64,000 nt of DNA, from NCBI GenBank assembly GCA_015143295.1, contig CM026556.1, positions 15,996,547-16,060,546 on the forward strand, written 5' to 3'. The DNA comes from Tetracentron sinense (Eukaryota; Streptophyta; Magnoliopsida; Trochodendrales; Trochodendraceae). The position numbers and the translations under genes are program-made. A model generated the notes under the pieces. The model was given only the letters and a program-made list of their open reading frames with translations, had not been told where the DNA came from and searched no databases. Below, one piece after another: positions 10,845 to 22,934 of the stretch (position 1 is its first letter; each line of letters starts with the position of its first letter).

Positions 10845-12074
10845 TGTAAATCCCTAAATAGGTGTTGGCAAATTCCGTGATCATTAGATAGGTCAGTTGA
10901 GTCGAGTCGTCGAGTCATGTTTAACTTGTCAGAAGAGAAGAGCTAAAGCTTAAAGAAGATTGAAGAAAGTGAAGGAAAAAGCTTCTACTCCGGATCTAGA
11001 CAGGTAATGGACTTAGAGACCCTACCTAGGTTGGATTTGACTTAGATAACCCTAAAAATACCTAGGAGGATAGTTTTAAGCCTACCAAAGTTATTTGATC
11101 TTAGTTGAATCAAATAAAAATAAAATGAAAATGGTTTTGGCAAAAATTCTGTCTCAACCGATCGCTCGGTATTGCGACCGATCGATCGGTGGCCTACCGA
11201 GCGATCGGTGGCTATCGATTGGATCAAATTTTTGTATGGGGAAATTTTCCAGAGAGATGATTTATGACCGAGCGATCGGTCATTAGAACCGATCGATCCG
11301 TTTTGAATCGAGCGATCGGTAGTGAGCACCGATCGATCGGTCCCCGTAAAACGAATTTTTCTTTTTCTGGACTCTTTTTTAAAACCCTATATAAACAACT
11401 TTTGGGAGACCTAATTTGTGTCTTTGATATTTTTTGAAAGAGTAGAGGTCTGAGAAACTCTTCTAGGGTTTTTCTTATTGCTTTTATTAGATCTTTGTTG
11501 ATCCCTCCTCTTTCTTAGATCCTAGAGAATGCAAGTATAGATCTAAACCATTGATCTTGCATTGTGTGATCTCAGATCTGTATGAGATCCCTCTAGGGTT
11601 TGAAATTTAATAAATTGATTCACAACCCTACACCTTGTGTGTGTGTCCGGTGTTTGATCTGGAGCCTTCGTGGAAGGAGATCGATCGTGTGTGATCGTGG
11701 TTTTGAAGTCACTTGAAAAGATTTGGTCGGTGTGGAACCGAAGCTGCTAAGGCGGAGATCGAACCTGCTGGTTCGTGGAAATCAAGAGTAAGAGTCTATA
11801 CCTAGGAACGTCATTTCTGTTTTGGTAAGGTCTTGTCTTGTACTTGATATCTTTTCATAGTGAAGTTTATTGCTGGACAAGGTCCCGTGGTTTTTTCCCG
11901 TTAGGGTTTTCCACGTAAAAATCTTCTGTGTTTGATTTGTGTGGATTTTCTGATTGAATTATTCATTGATTTCTAAACATATGAATTGAAAAATTAAAAT
12001 TGGTTAGAAATTATTAGATAGACCTATTCACCCCCCCTCTAGGTCTTAGAGATCATTGATCTGGATAAATTTCA
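10845..12074 (+). repeat. Copia-I 3' LTR
   Basis: A 1230-bp copy of 976-2205, beginning TGTAAATCCC and ending AAATTTCA, followed by the target duplicate CTTCT at 12075-12079. Palindrome array at 11157-11341 and TATATAAA at 11388-11395. Confidence 0.95.
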
Positions 12075-12375
12075 CTTCTGTCGTGCCCCAAAACCCACCC
12101 TAGGAGTTAGAGTGAATCTTGGATGACTTATTATGACCTCATGACATGCTTGACAAACCATCCTGTAAAACACACTGAGCATATACAATAGAGGATAAAA
12201 TAGCGGAAGCATAAACTAACATGACACAGCGGAAGTCTTACAAAAACCCTCTAAGTATATATACATGATCCAAGTTTTGTACAAAAATGGGAAACCAAAG
12301 AAAGTGCGGACATGCCCGCCAAAATACATGTTATGATCTCTCATGCTCACCCACAAGTCACTCAGAATCTACCAC

Positions 12376-12498
12376 CTAATAATAGTCCTCAACATGAGGC
12401 TCCTCAGCAGGGACCTCCTCAACATACTCCTCTTCCTCCCATGGACCAGGAGCACAGATGTCAAAGGGAACGGGAGCTCTACTAACACCTGCCGACAT
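12376..12498 (-). CDS. Short LTR-encoded ORF (MSAG type) in Ty3-A
   Basis: Forty codons from ATG TCG GCA GGT to TAG on the minus strand. The core PFDICAPGPWEEEEYVEE closely matches ORFs at the same place in LTR-D (24665-24820) and Tekay-N (37816-37935, 45678-45797). The tail is acidic with no membrane segment. It follows the conserved hairpin at 12509-12529. Function is unknown; it may be an upstream ORF in the transcript leader. No known family recognised. Confidence 0.5.
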   Translation of the reverse strand: MSAGVSRAPVPFDICAPGPWEEEEYVEEVPAEEPHVEDYY

Positions 12499-15108
12499 TA
12501 AAAGTACGGCTGAGCATGGAATACTCAGCGGGTACCAAATATTAACCAACACTCATAGCATAATAATAACAATAAAAGCAGGAAGCAGTTTATATAATTG
12601 ACAGGAAAAATAAACAGTTTATAGTTCATGTTTGCATCATATTGAAATCAGAATCTCTTAAAAACATCATGTGCTTGACTTGACTTAAAATACACTTTTC
12701 GTGTTTAAAACTTGTGTTGTCCTATTCTGTCTTGCTTGATCATGTCGTGTCATGTGTGTCATGTCGTATCATGCATGCCATGCCATGTTCTGGCTTGACT
12801 GGGTATGCCTAGCTGTCGTTCATAGTCCGTCGCAACTAGTATCCCCTATGCATGACTTGTGATATCGGAGCAAAGTATATCTTAGGATATGCCCTACCCC
12901 TATTACCAACCCTTATGTTTGGCCTTGTCATGGTGGTCGTGAATCGAGAATAAAACCCTTGTTCTTGAAAAATTCGATAAACCACGTCATGCATGTCGTG
13001 CTCGTGAAATCATGTACAATTAACTCATGAAATTTAATAAACATGGTAGGCTCGAAATCAGTAAAGGCAACATTTAATATTAAAGCAATTTAAATCTACA
13101 AGTATGCGATTCTAGAAAGTGAGTAAATCTACAATCATGCTATTCTAGAAAGAGAGTAAAGTTCATTTCATCTCTAGATTATAATGTTGAAATCTTGATT
13201 CAATTTCCACTTGGTGTTCAATATTTCCCTAAATCTATTATTCTTATTTTCATCCAACATATCATGTGCATCCATTATGTGTAAATACTCTTCCCATTTT
13301 CCCCATCACATTTCAACCATCCATAGCATTCATTCACAAATTCCATCTCATATCATGTGAAACATTTAGGGAAAAGCAAGGAAAAATAGAGAATCATAGC
13401 AATAAAGGGAAGAAAATATGACAAGAAGGGTAGCACAGGGTACCGACTTTCAATAAGATTAGGAAAACCCTCCAGAACATGGGTGGAGGTGCTACCGAGC
13501 TTGGAGGAGGCGTTTCTCACGAACCTTGACATGGATTTGAAGAATCCAAGCCTTTGGGAGTGATCTAGGTCACCCACTTACTTAATCTCTCCTCAAAGAT
13601 GAAAACCCCTCTTGGAAACCCTTTTCTTCTCTCAATCTCTCTTAGGCTCTCTTTAGGTTTAGTGTAAACCAAAACCCCCAAATACCATCCCCTATTTATA
13701 GGCGAGGAGAAAAAACCCTAAAAATCACGAATTAAAATTCTGGGTTCGCGATCTACGATCAGTCGTAGCATGTCTACGATTGATTGTAAATATTCTACGA
13801 TCGGTCGTAAGTTTCCATGATCGATCGTAAACGTTACCAAGATTTTTGCCCATTTTTGATATTCTAAGATCAATTGTAAATTTCTATGATCGATCGTAGC
13901 TCACCTACGATCGTTCGTAGTGTAGAACCCCGGAAATTCAAGTTCACTATACTATGAATAGTGCCAGTGAAAGGTGCCCTTGTATGGTATGTGTGAAGGC
14001 CTAAGGCCTCCCATTGTGTTCTTGATATTATGATTAGTTAAGTGAGGGTTTTAGGTACATGGTTTGAGTCTTAAAAAGAGAGTGGAAAGATACTCTAAGT
14101 GGGTAAAATCAAGGGTACATATACCCTAAGTGTTTCAATGGGTTGTTGGTGCATAGTGCTAGTGCATGAGGCATAGAGAGGCCGGAGTCTCTCATGCATG
14201 TCGGTGTGAATTTAATGATCATTGAGGTAGGTTAAATACTTATGGATAATGATTTATGCGGTGTGAGCAGGGTGTTGGACACAAGGGAAAAGAGTGTGAA
14301 AACACTCGAGGTGTTCTAGGTGTTGAAAAGGTATGTCTCGGCATTTGCTTCAACTTTAAAGGGCTCTAGTTTAGTCATTGCTGTTCAGAATCGAGTGATT
14401 ACTGAATTTTTGGAAAGGTATTAAAACCCTCTTCAAGGTTCATGTTGATCACTTTCCCTGATTTTGAGTCGGAGTCGAGTCAAAAGTGGGATTTCCAAGA
14501 TCGGGTTGGCTGCAAATCTGGGCTGTCGCAACCCATTGCAGACCAGTCAGCTTGAGGGGCATTTTGGTATATGAATAAAGGAGAATTAGAATTTCTTTAA
14601 AACATGAAAGTTGTTGCGAGTCAAAAGTTATGGCCAAAATACTGAAGTGCGTTTTGCAGCATCAGTCAATACCGAGAGCTCGGTCCACTACCGAGAGATC
14701 GGTCAAAAGCACCGATCGATCGGTCATACGCGATTTTCAGAATTTTTTTAGGGGTGTTTTGGTCTTTTGGCCACTCCACCCTTATTTTTAAGGGTTGGCT
14801 CGAGCCAAGGGGGTTCATAAACACCCTTAGACATATTTTGAGAGGGAGTGAGAGAGGAGAGAAGGGGTTTTCACCCTAGGGCATCAACTTGAGAAAATCA
14901 AGGGGTTTTGGAACCCACGACCATCTCTAAAGCTTGGATCTCTCAAATCCAACCTCAAGCACGTGTGGAGTCCCATTCCAAGCTAGGGCAGCGTTCTTCA
15001 CGGCATTTTTCAAGGGTTTTCTTCTCTTCTTCAAGGTTAGTACACCCTACTAACTTCTTTAGCAATAACCTAGATTCCTTTCTTGAAAATGATGATTTTT
15101 GGATCTTG

Positions 15109-16976
15109 TGTCGCGACCCAAAATACCCCCTAGGAGTTAAGGATACTTTGACTCGTGACCGCCGTATCATACCTCCAGTATGATACATAAGGCACACGTG
15201 GAAACCTGTCAGAGTACCTGAATATACATAGCGGAAACGAAATACAATGCACAGCGGAAAATAAAATACTAAACATAGTGGAAGCAAAATGAATACTCCT
15301 ATAGCTTGGCTCAAGTAAGAACCAACAAGTATACATGTGTGAGAAACCCAAAAGTGGAGTGGACAAACCCCACACTCACATAACAAAATGACACAAGTTC
15401 TAAGTCGGTCGATCAACAGAAATCGAAGTCACGACTCCTATCTAGAGCACCATCGTCATGATAGTGATCCATGGAAGGCTCCGGGTCACGGTACTCTTCC
15501 TCGACCCAAGGTTCGTCGCCACACAAATCGAATGGAACCCGAGCACCTGCCGATCATAACAATATCGACTGAGCATGGAATACTCAGTGTATACAAACTA
15601 AGAACAATAAAGCGGTTAGGCATGGAGCATACAAGACATGGAGAATGAAATCCGAACAATCCTTAAAGCATGGAAACCGTGAAAACATATGTGAGATAAT
15701 ATTCGAAACCAAAACTGTAACCGTGTGAGTCAATCGATAATCATAGCCTTATGAGTTCTTGTGAGTTCATGGAGTTACTTAGAGTCATTATGATCCGTAG
15801 AGACATAGAGCATAGAGCATAGAGCATAGAGCAATACCGTAGAGCATTTCCATAGAGCATAACCTTAGAGATCTTAGAGCATTTCATTGAGATCCGTGGA
15901 GCTTGTGAGACGATCTTAGAGCATTATCATAGAGTTTACTTGTGAGCATGGTATGATCCTTAGAGCTTGTGAAACGATCTTAGAGAAATCATAGAGTTAC
16001 TTAGAATCATTCATTATTCGTCTTTTCGTGAAAAACCTTTATTTGTACTTTGAGAAATCCATGGAAACCATCGGTTCATGCGAGACATGCGAGCATATGC
16101 ACTTAATAAGAGAAATCATCGTATTTAAACATAGAATCCCTTAGAGGTATTTCATCAAACACTTAGAGTGCATCATAATAGTAACCTTCATCCAAGTATA
16201 TAATCACACCTTTTTCATACATAAAATCAATACACATAGATAGGGCATAGATAAGAAGAATCATACTTAGTAACTAGTAGGATTGCAAGATTGTAGTAGA
16301 GTGTATCTACCTTAGAGAAATCAATGGGTTTGACTCCCAATGGCTGGAACAAACAAGAACAGTGAGTTCTTGGTTGGAAATCACCAAGGGAAGTGGAAGA
16401 ACCTTGATCTTCCACAAGCTTGATCAACAAGTAGTTCCTCTCCTTCTTCTCTCTCTCAAAATCTCCTAAGATAGGGCACAGAGGGTTTCTGAAACCCTAA
16501 GGCATGAACTCAGCCTATTTATAGGCAAAGGGTGATGGCCAAAGTCTTAAACACCCTTAATGAAGAAAAATCTGCGTATGCCCGATCGATCGGTGGTATG
16601 GACCGAGCGATCGGTGGCTTCCGGTCGATCGGTGTTATGACCGAGAGATCGGTCAAAAACACGCTCTCTGGAATTTTTCCTCATACAAAAAAGTTAACCG
16701 TGCGACAGCTATCGAGCGATCGGTGGTTGACCGATCGATCGCATGTAATGACCGAGCGATCGGTGCTCTGTTATGTTTGGACTGTTTTGACCATATCTTT
16801 TGACTCGCTCGTCGGATTTCGACGATTCAACTTGCGTTGGATCCGTCTTTCGAAAACGAACATTTCTGACATTCAAAATTTCTAATTTCTCCCTTATTTA
16901 TTAATTATACTACGAGAAAGGCCAATTAGCTACGACAGTTCCATTCATTAAATATAGAAACGTCCGGGGTGCTACA
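15109..16976 (-). repeat. LTR-C: solo Tekay-like LTR nested in LTR-B
   Basis: On the minus strand it begins TGTAGCACCCCGGACG (16976) and ends TTTTGGGTCGCGACA (15109); 1868 bp. Target duplicate TCTTG at 15104-15108 and 16977-16981. The palindrome array is at 16582-16764, a TATA box near 16510-16525 (CTATAAATAGG on the minus strand), AGAGCAT repeats at 15805-15960, and the conserved hairpin at 15569-15587. A frame-broken copy of the MSAG-type ORF lies at 15413-15558, where an extra base in ATGATCGG separates the ATG from the conserved PFD...EPWVEEEY segment. Confidence 0.92.
16582..16764 (-). promoter_or_regulatory. Palindrome array in LTR-C U3
   Basis: Repeated ACCGAGCGATCGGT/ACCGATCGATCGGT-type palindromes. 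They include 16666-16685, whose reverse complement TATGAGGAAAAATTCCAGAG differs at three positions from the segment inside the Copia-I array. Confidence 0.65.
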
Positions 16977-17653
16977 TCTTGTGTTCTTTCCTTTCCTTGA
17001 AATGCATTATTTTCCCTAATTATAAACAAGATATTTAATTGGTGAATGGGATGTGGATTGTTGGACATGGAGGCGATTGGATGCCGTATTGTGTGAGGTG
17101 TGTGATGAAAAATGGTGGATGGGCATTGTACGAATAATGAACGCACGCCTTGTGTATGATGAAACATATGAACATTTAAGAACTTGAAATAATGTGGTTT
17201 GAATGTGTTACTCATTAGGTGTTTGACAAAATGGATGAATGAGAATGCCAAGAATAAAATGAAGGAATTGGGAAATATGACTTGTGTAGTTTTTCTTAAA
17301 AGGGTGATTTTAAAACAAATGCTTTATATGTTTTCATTAAATTCCCCATGCCTATGCAATTACAAGAAATGCCATACTATGCTTTACGGTTTCATGTTAA
17401 CATGATTATGAAAAAGAGAATCGAAATGCAATATGTGTCCCTTGATTCATCTATGATAGTACGATTGTCACGCATGCATGAACCAAAATTTTTGAATATA
17501 AGCATATGACAAGGAGGTTGGTAGCCCAGGGATGTGCGGGTGCTAGCCTCTGGCTCACAAGTTAAACTAACATGAATGTCAAGGGTAGGGCATATCCCTA
17601 GGATATGTCATACCTGGCTCACAAGAAAACACGATAATCAAGGAAATGAAGAT

Positions 17654-18187
17654 GCTAATGTGTTCCGTTCCATCATAGTCCTGGCATTAGCTAAGCAAGT
17701 GAAACAAGTGAAGTTACTAATGTGTTCTGTTCAATCATAGTCCGGGCATTAGTAAGCAAGAATAACTAGTGTGTTCCGTTCCACCATAGTCCGGGCACTA
17801 GTCAAGTCAAGCATGAGGTTAATGTGTTCCATTCCATTATAGTCCGGGCATTAGCAAAGTAAAACAGGAAAGATACTAATGTGTTCCGTTCAATTATAGT
17901 CCGGGCATTAGTAAACAATGATAACTAGTGTGTTCCGTTCAACCATAGTCCGGGCACTAGTCAAGTCAAGATAAGGATACTAATGTGTTTCGTTCAATCA
18001 TAGTCCAGGCATTAGTAAGCATGGTACTAATGTGTTCCGTTCTATTATAGTCTGGGCATTAGCAAAGGAAAGCAAGAACCTAGTATGTCCGTCCAGTTCA
18101 TAGTTCGGGTACTAGTTAAACATGACACGCAAGAATGACAAGAACCTAGTATGTCTGTCCATTTCATAGTTCGGGTACTAGCTAAAC
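17654..18187 (+). repeat. Minisatellite in LTR-B
   Basis: About ten imperfect units of roughly 50-60 bp with core CTAATGTGTTCCGTTC, then ATAGTCCGGGCATTAG. The unit ends are complementary (CTAATG...CATTAG), so each unit could fold into a hairpin. The last two units vary (CCTAGTATGTCCGTCC). Confidence 0.85.
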
Positions 18188-18484
18188 AAGAACGAAACAA
18201 AGCATGTGTGATTCCCATGATACAAGAATAAGACAAGAATAAGTTGTAAATACGGCAAACGAGTTTCAGAAAATCACAAGAAGTATTCTCAAGAACAAGT
18301 CATGACTTTTGAACACAAGTTTACAATGCATGAGTTAAAATATGTTGTTCATGATTTACTCTATATTATTATTTCTTTTTAGCTTGCACACTCTGATTTT
18401 GTACCCTTTGATGAACTGTATCATGTATGATATATTAATGTTATTACTATTGCTAGCTAGTAGCTTGTACTCGCTGAGTATTCC

Positions 18485-18667
18485 ATGCTCAGCCGTACTT
18501 TGATGTCGGCAGGTACACCAGATGCTATCCAGGCAGTACATGGAGAGTATGAGGTTGCTTGGAGTATCAATCAGATATTAGGGTTGGCCTGTGACCCTAC
18601 GGTTGGGTGGAGGGTGAGAGACATGTATTTTGGGGTTCTTATGTCTGGGGAAAATTGTATCACTTGA
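18485..18667 (+). CDS. Short LTR-encoded ORF (MSAG type, diverged) in LTR-B
   Basis: Sixty codons opening MLSRTLMSAGTPDAIQ, overlapping the conserved hairpin. The MLSRT.MSAG start is shared in frame with LTR-D (24647-24820), but the PGPW-EEEY core is absent. The start context is conserved, so it may be a drifted member of the same ORF or a chance frame over conserved DNA. Confidence 0.3.
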   Translation: MLSRTLMSAGTPDAIQAVHGEYEVAWSINQILGLACDPTVGWRVRDMYFGVLMSGENCIT

Positions 18668-19251
18668 GTTGGGACTCAAGTTAAGAAGTCATGTACATGT
18701 TTTATTTTCTATTCAGTTATTGTAAACAATTATGCTTGGAATATAGTTAAGTGATTAAAGAAATTTTTAGTTTACTATTTTGCATGCCTTGTACACTCTT
18801 TGCAGGTTTGATTTAAGGTTAAGTTACGTCGCCAAAGTATCCTAACTCCTAGGGGGTATTTTGGGGCGTTACACGTAGGGTCTGTACGATCGTTCGTAAC
18901 TTGCAGAAAATTTCCAGATTTTCCTTCTTTCGTGTTTCGGTCATAACTTTTGACTCGTTTGTCGGATCTTGATGATTCAACTTGCGTTGGACTCGTTATT
19001 CGAAAAGGAACATTTTTAGCATTTTAAAATTTTCAATTTCCTCTTTATTTATTGAACAAATTGCCCTTAAATTTAACTGTTCTGCGATTTAAGTTCAGTA
19101 AATCGGATTTTTAACATATCCGACTTAGGAATCCCACTTCTTTAACATTTAAGGTTCTTTAAAATCTCTCATTTCATAGAATTAGAAGATTACAAAGGCC
19201 TAAAGCCTTGGCATGGGTTCCAATACATGGCAAAAGTTCTGGGGTTCTACA

Positions 19252-22200
19252 ACTTTTGTTCATTTTGGTTGAAGCCTTGGATGATCAGGTTGCTTTCATA
19301 AAGCCGGCTTATTTGTATGCCAAGCTTAGTCAACATCTTTTTTGGGTGGATGTTGATAGCCAAACGTCCATCAATCATTACTCAGGAAATACTAGTTTCA
19401 TTAACTAGACCCGTATTATGTTGGAGAGTCTTAGCTCATATATCTTCGTCATCAAAAGTAATTGTGAAGAGGTAAGAAGTCCCTATTTCAAGAGGCTGCG
19501 GTGGCTGACTTGTGACATCTTCAGAGAAGTCTTCCGGATTGGAGAGGGCATATATGAGAGACCTTCTCAATTTAGGGGATATCTTGAGAGCATCAAAGAC
19601 GCTTAGCAAAGAATGAATTTTCTTTAGATGGACTAGAATATCGTACTTGACCCTCTTATTATCAGGAGCTATTTGGGCTGGGGCCGGTTGAGCTTTACTT
19701 CGATTTTCATGTTGGACTGGCACAAACCTCAGTTGTAGCATTCTTCCTGACCAAAGGTTGAGTTGATAGACTTTGATACTCGTCTGATCTATTGTTTCAA
19801 ATGACTCTCCTTCCAAGAGTTGGACCATGTTCACAGAACTGAAGTTTAATTTTCTTTTCTTGCTTTGAAAGGGCGACCGACTTCTTCTTTCTCTTTGCTC
19901 TATTAGACTTCCAAGCTAGGCTAAAACTTGTTCAGATGCTAGTGAACTGTCAGCTGGCCCTAAGTTTAGGACCGCTTCTTCTGTTGGAGGGTTCTTGTTC
20001 AAATTAACTATAGCAGGTGAATCTTGATTCTCATACTGAGTTGAAATTTGCACCGATCGTCGCATTTAATGATGGTTTTGATTTGGGGCCTCAAGTGTAC
20101 GTAGCCTTTCTTGAGAGGAATCCGATTACACTTATTCATCATCTGCCTTTCGTTCTCCTCCAGATGAAAATCCTTCAAAGATCTGACAATCCTATAGGTG
20201 TCTGTCCTGGTGTGGATGGTCTCTTTTCTAGGAGTTCGATATCTTCAGATTAATCTAGCTAATCCTGAAATGCTCGATGTCTTTTTGGACTGCAGGCTAT
20301 CACTTGTCTTAGTACATTCAACCATGAAGGGTGAATATTTGGGACCGCATCGATGACATAACAAGAGAAGATATTGGATTCATCTCTCGTTATGTGACTG
20401 GAGGCTATCATAGTCACAGTTGGAGCAGTAACCTGAAGGGATGAAGTCCATTAAGGTGATTTCCATTAATGGCTTTTGTTCTAGAAGAGTGTCTTGGGTG
20501 GGACCATTTTTCTTGGCTTTTCTCACTCTTTCCCTTCTCTTCTTCTTTTCAGCCTTGGCTATGCGCATTCCTTCTTTGCTTTGGGCTTGAGCCTACCTTG
20601 TAGCCTGAGCTTGCTTTTTAACATCGGCATTTTGGGCCAATTACTTCTTCTTCTTGGCTCTTTTACTTTCCAAGAGAATCCAATCTTCTTTATCTGACAA
20701 TTTATCGCTAGGAAGGTTACCACTTGAAGATGTTTATCTTTTTCAAATGGTTCTAAAGCCACCACCATATTAGATGTAGCTTCTTGTTGGAGATCTTGAC
20801 CAATGACAATCTCTTGATAGTCCACAAGTCGTCGAATGATGTCCTTCAGTACAAAGCAGTCACCTATCTTGTGACTGATTATACCATGATAAGGACAATA
20901 TTTAGGATCATCTTTCATCCCAATCTCTTGAGGTCTCCTATTTTTCGAGAGAGTGATGAGTTAATTGGCGAGGAGGTCTTCAAATAGATCTTCAACAATG
21001 TCTTCAAAGAATGAATATGTTTTGTTCATTCTTTCTTTAATGGTGATCTTCTTTGGTGGATCGCGCTTATCTTGCCATTGTGGCCTTTTGGCTCCACCTT
21101 GAGCTGGTTTAGTACCAATATTGACTGGTGCTTTACCATTGTTTGATCAATCGGTTAGTCTACCTACACTTGGTGCTAGTGGCATAGTCTTTTTCATTTC
21201 AACTACTGCAGCTGTTGAGAATTCAAGATGATCAGTACCTCTACCTTCCCTTTTTTTTCCTATGTGGCTCTCCATATCGTGTGCTTTTGTGCACAAATCT
21301 TCAAAAGCAACAAAGGTTTCGGCTATTACAGTGGTCAACAGATCATGCCTGAAGTTGTTAAGGCACATACGGATAAGTTTCAATTAAGTGAACTTTTGAG
21401 GACATGAGCAGGTCAACACTCTCCATTAGGCAATGAACTCTGTTATAGACTCATTGTCTTTTTGTCTAGTGTCAATCAATTCTAGAACACCCACTCTTCT
21501 TTGAGTGTTATAGAATTACTTGCTGAATTCATTCACCATCGTGCTCCAATCAGGGATCGAAGCCTCAAGGAGGTTGGCATACCATGTAAAAGCAACACCT
21601 TCTAGGGATTGCATGAAGAATTGGAGACAGAAAGATCCCGTCTTGGATGCTAATTCATACCTCGAAAGGAAATGAGACAAATGCTACCTCAAATCTCCGG
21701 TACCATCAAACATTTTGAATGTTGGTTGAATGAAGCTTGGTGGGAAAGGAACCATATCCATGATAGCTGGATAAATCTTTACGATCATCCGAACATCCTC
21801 TTCTTTTTCTTTGATCTACCACATTTGATTATGAACAATCTCCTCGATTACATCGAGAAGAGATGGCAAAATTCCTCTTATAAGGGCAGCCTGATTTGGA
21901 ATAGGACCAGTTCTGGGTACCATTGGATGATTTGGAGGTGCAGGGGCTTTGCCTTGATTACTGCTATCCCCTTGGTACGGGAAACAGGGTCCTGGTGCTG
22001 ATGCAGATTTGAGAGCCGATAATTGAGTAGTCAAATCTTTCATTGGAGACATCATACCCGTGATTTCATCATTCTTGTACCAGAGCTGAGCCTGTAAGGC
22101 TGTCGTTTGATCATTTGATGGTGGAGGTGCCGAAGTTGAAGGGTTATTCCTTTAACCTGCGTTCCCATCCAAGTTTGTCATCATAACCGATACTGATCGT

Positions 22201-22512
22201 TCTGAAGCCGGTCCCCATGGCTGGAACAAATTCAAAAATTCTTCTTCCGTGAAGTAAGTGCCAGGCATCCTATATAGAGGATTAAGTGTATTGAAAAATA
22301 TTTAAGGTATTTTTTATATTACCTCTGGCATTGCTGACTAAATCATTGGTTTGTCAGAATCATAATCCTCGTTTGGAGGGATTCTTCCCAATTCTCTTAG
22401 AGATGTTATTAGGGTTGCTTCTCGCTCTGATCTATCTTGGGATTCACTGATGTCAGGTTCTAGAACTGATTGAGCTGGGTCTTGGGCTATTTCTTTACCT
22501 TTGGCCCTATTT
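19252..22512 (-). pseudogene. Old TAT-like Ty3 gag-protease remnant
   Basis: On the minus strand the order is an acidic linker (SERE...LRELGRIPPNEDYDSD, about 22330-22490), a proline-rich segment (21816-22055), a gag domain (FMQSLEGVAFTWYANLLEASIPDWS at about 21530-21620, NNFRHDLLTTVIAETF... at 21147-21383), a knuckle-like CPYHGIISHKIGDC (about 20865-20910), a basic linker, and a pre-protease segment (VKYDILVHLKKIHSLLSVFDAL, 19436-19834). It ends in a protease fragment (DGRLAINIHPKKMLTKLGIQI, about 19290-19380). Many stops and frameshifts make it the oldest layer. The protease is cut at 19252 by the Ty3-A LTR, so the rest should lie left of the window. Confidence 0.75.
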
Positions 22513-22730
22513 ATTCATGTAGCACCCCGGACTTTTTTCATCCTTAATGAATAGCACCTTCGTAGCTAATTGGCCGTTTTTGTACTCTAGTTAATAAATA
22601 AGGGAGAAATTGAAAATTTCGAAACGTTAGAAATGTTCGTTTTCGAAAGACGGGTCCAACGCAAGTTGAATCGTCAAAATCCGACGAGCGAGTCAAAAGA
22701 TATGGTCAAAACAGTCCAGACATACAGAGC

Positions 22731-22934
22731 ACCGATCGCTCGGTCCATTCAGCGATCGATCGGTCCATAACCGATCGATCGGTTCAGAACCGATCGATCG
22801 GTAGCTATCGTACGGTTAGAAATTTTGTATGGGGAAATTTTCCAGAGAGTGAGTTTTTGACCGGTCGATCGGTCATAAACACCGATCGCTCGGTAGGCAA
22901 CCGATCAATCGGTCATAACCACCGATCGCTCGGT
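22731..22934 (+). promoter_or_regulatory. Palindrome array in LTR-D U3
   Basis: About eight palindromes of the ACCGATCGATCGGT/ACCGATCGCTCGGT type. The segment at 22828-22847, TATGGGGAAATTTTCCAGAG, is identical over 20 bases to 1366-1385 in Copia-I, with array copies on both sides in both elements. Confidence 0.7.

Larger units (their letters stand above)
976..12074 (+). mobile_element. Copia-I: complete Sirevirus-like Ty1/copia retrotransposon
   Basis: Two 1230-bp direct LTRs (976-2205, 10845-12074) flank a primer site, gag, protease, integrase, RT, RNase H, a third ORF and a polypurine tract. The target duplication CTTCT lies at 971-975 and 12075-12079. My hand count gives about 16 differences between the LTRs (near 98.7% identity), so the insertion is fairly recent. 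Sirevirus placement rests on the third ORF after RNase H, repeated GGGGGAGA tracts, the long gag region and the LTR end with a C-rich block (CACCCCCCCTCTAGG). Coding is broken by two frameshifts and two stops, so this copy looks non-autonomous. Confidence 0.95.
13921..18873 (+). repeat. LTR-B: solo Tekay-like LTR, interrupted by LTR-C
   Basis: Begins TGTAGAACCCCGG and ends TTTGGGGCGTTACA, with target duplicate CGTAG at 13916-13920 and 18874-18878. Without LTR-C and its target copy it is about 3.08 kb. It carries ACCGA-type palindromes at 14671-14724, a minisatellite at 17654-18187, the conserved hairpin at 18473-18493 and the shared end motif CCTAACTCCTAGGGGGTATTTTGGGG. No internal region or second LTR is present, so it is a solo LTR left by recombination. 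Confidence 0.9.
12079..19251 (-). repeat. LTR of Ty3-A (Tekay-like), interrupted by LTR-B
   Basis: On the minus strand it begins TGTAGAACCCCAG at 19251 and ends GGGGCACGACA at 12079. Removing LTR-B and its target copy (13921-18878) leaves about 2.2 kb. It shares with the other Tekay-type LTRs the end motif CTCCTAGGGTGGGTTTTGGGG, the hairpin at 12509-12529, and a U3 box at about 18930-19030. A TATA box (CTATAAATAGG on the minus strand) lies near 13690-13702. Its U3 array is built of CTACGATCGATCGTAG-type palindromes (13755-13920 and 18880-18920). It is the upstream LTR of the element whose primer site is at 959-970. Confidence 0.85.

Noticed and set aside
14955-15416. 153-codon minus-strand frame crossing 15109
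   Set aside because: It spans the junction between two nested LTRs, so it cannot be an ancestral gene.
22731-22934. Regularly repeated palindromes considered as a CRISPR-like array
   Set aside because: Units are directly palindromic with variable short gaps in an LTR of a plant element; no spacer-repeat pattern.
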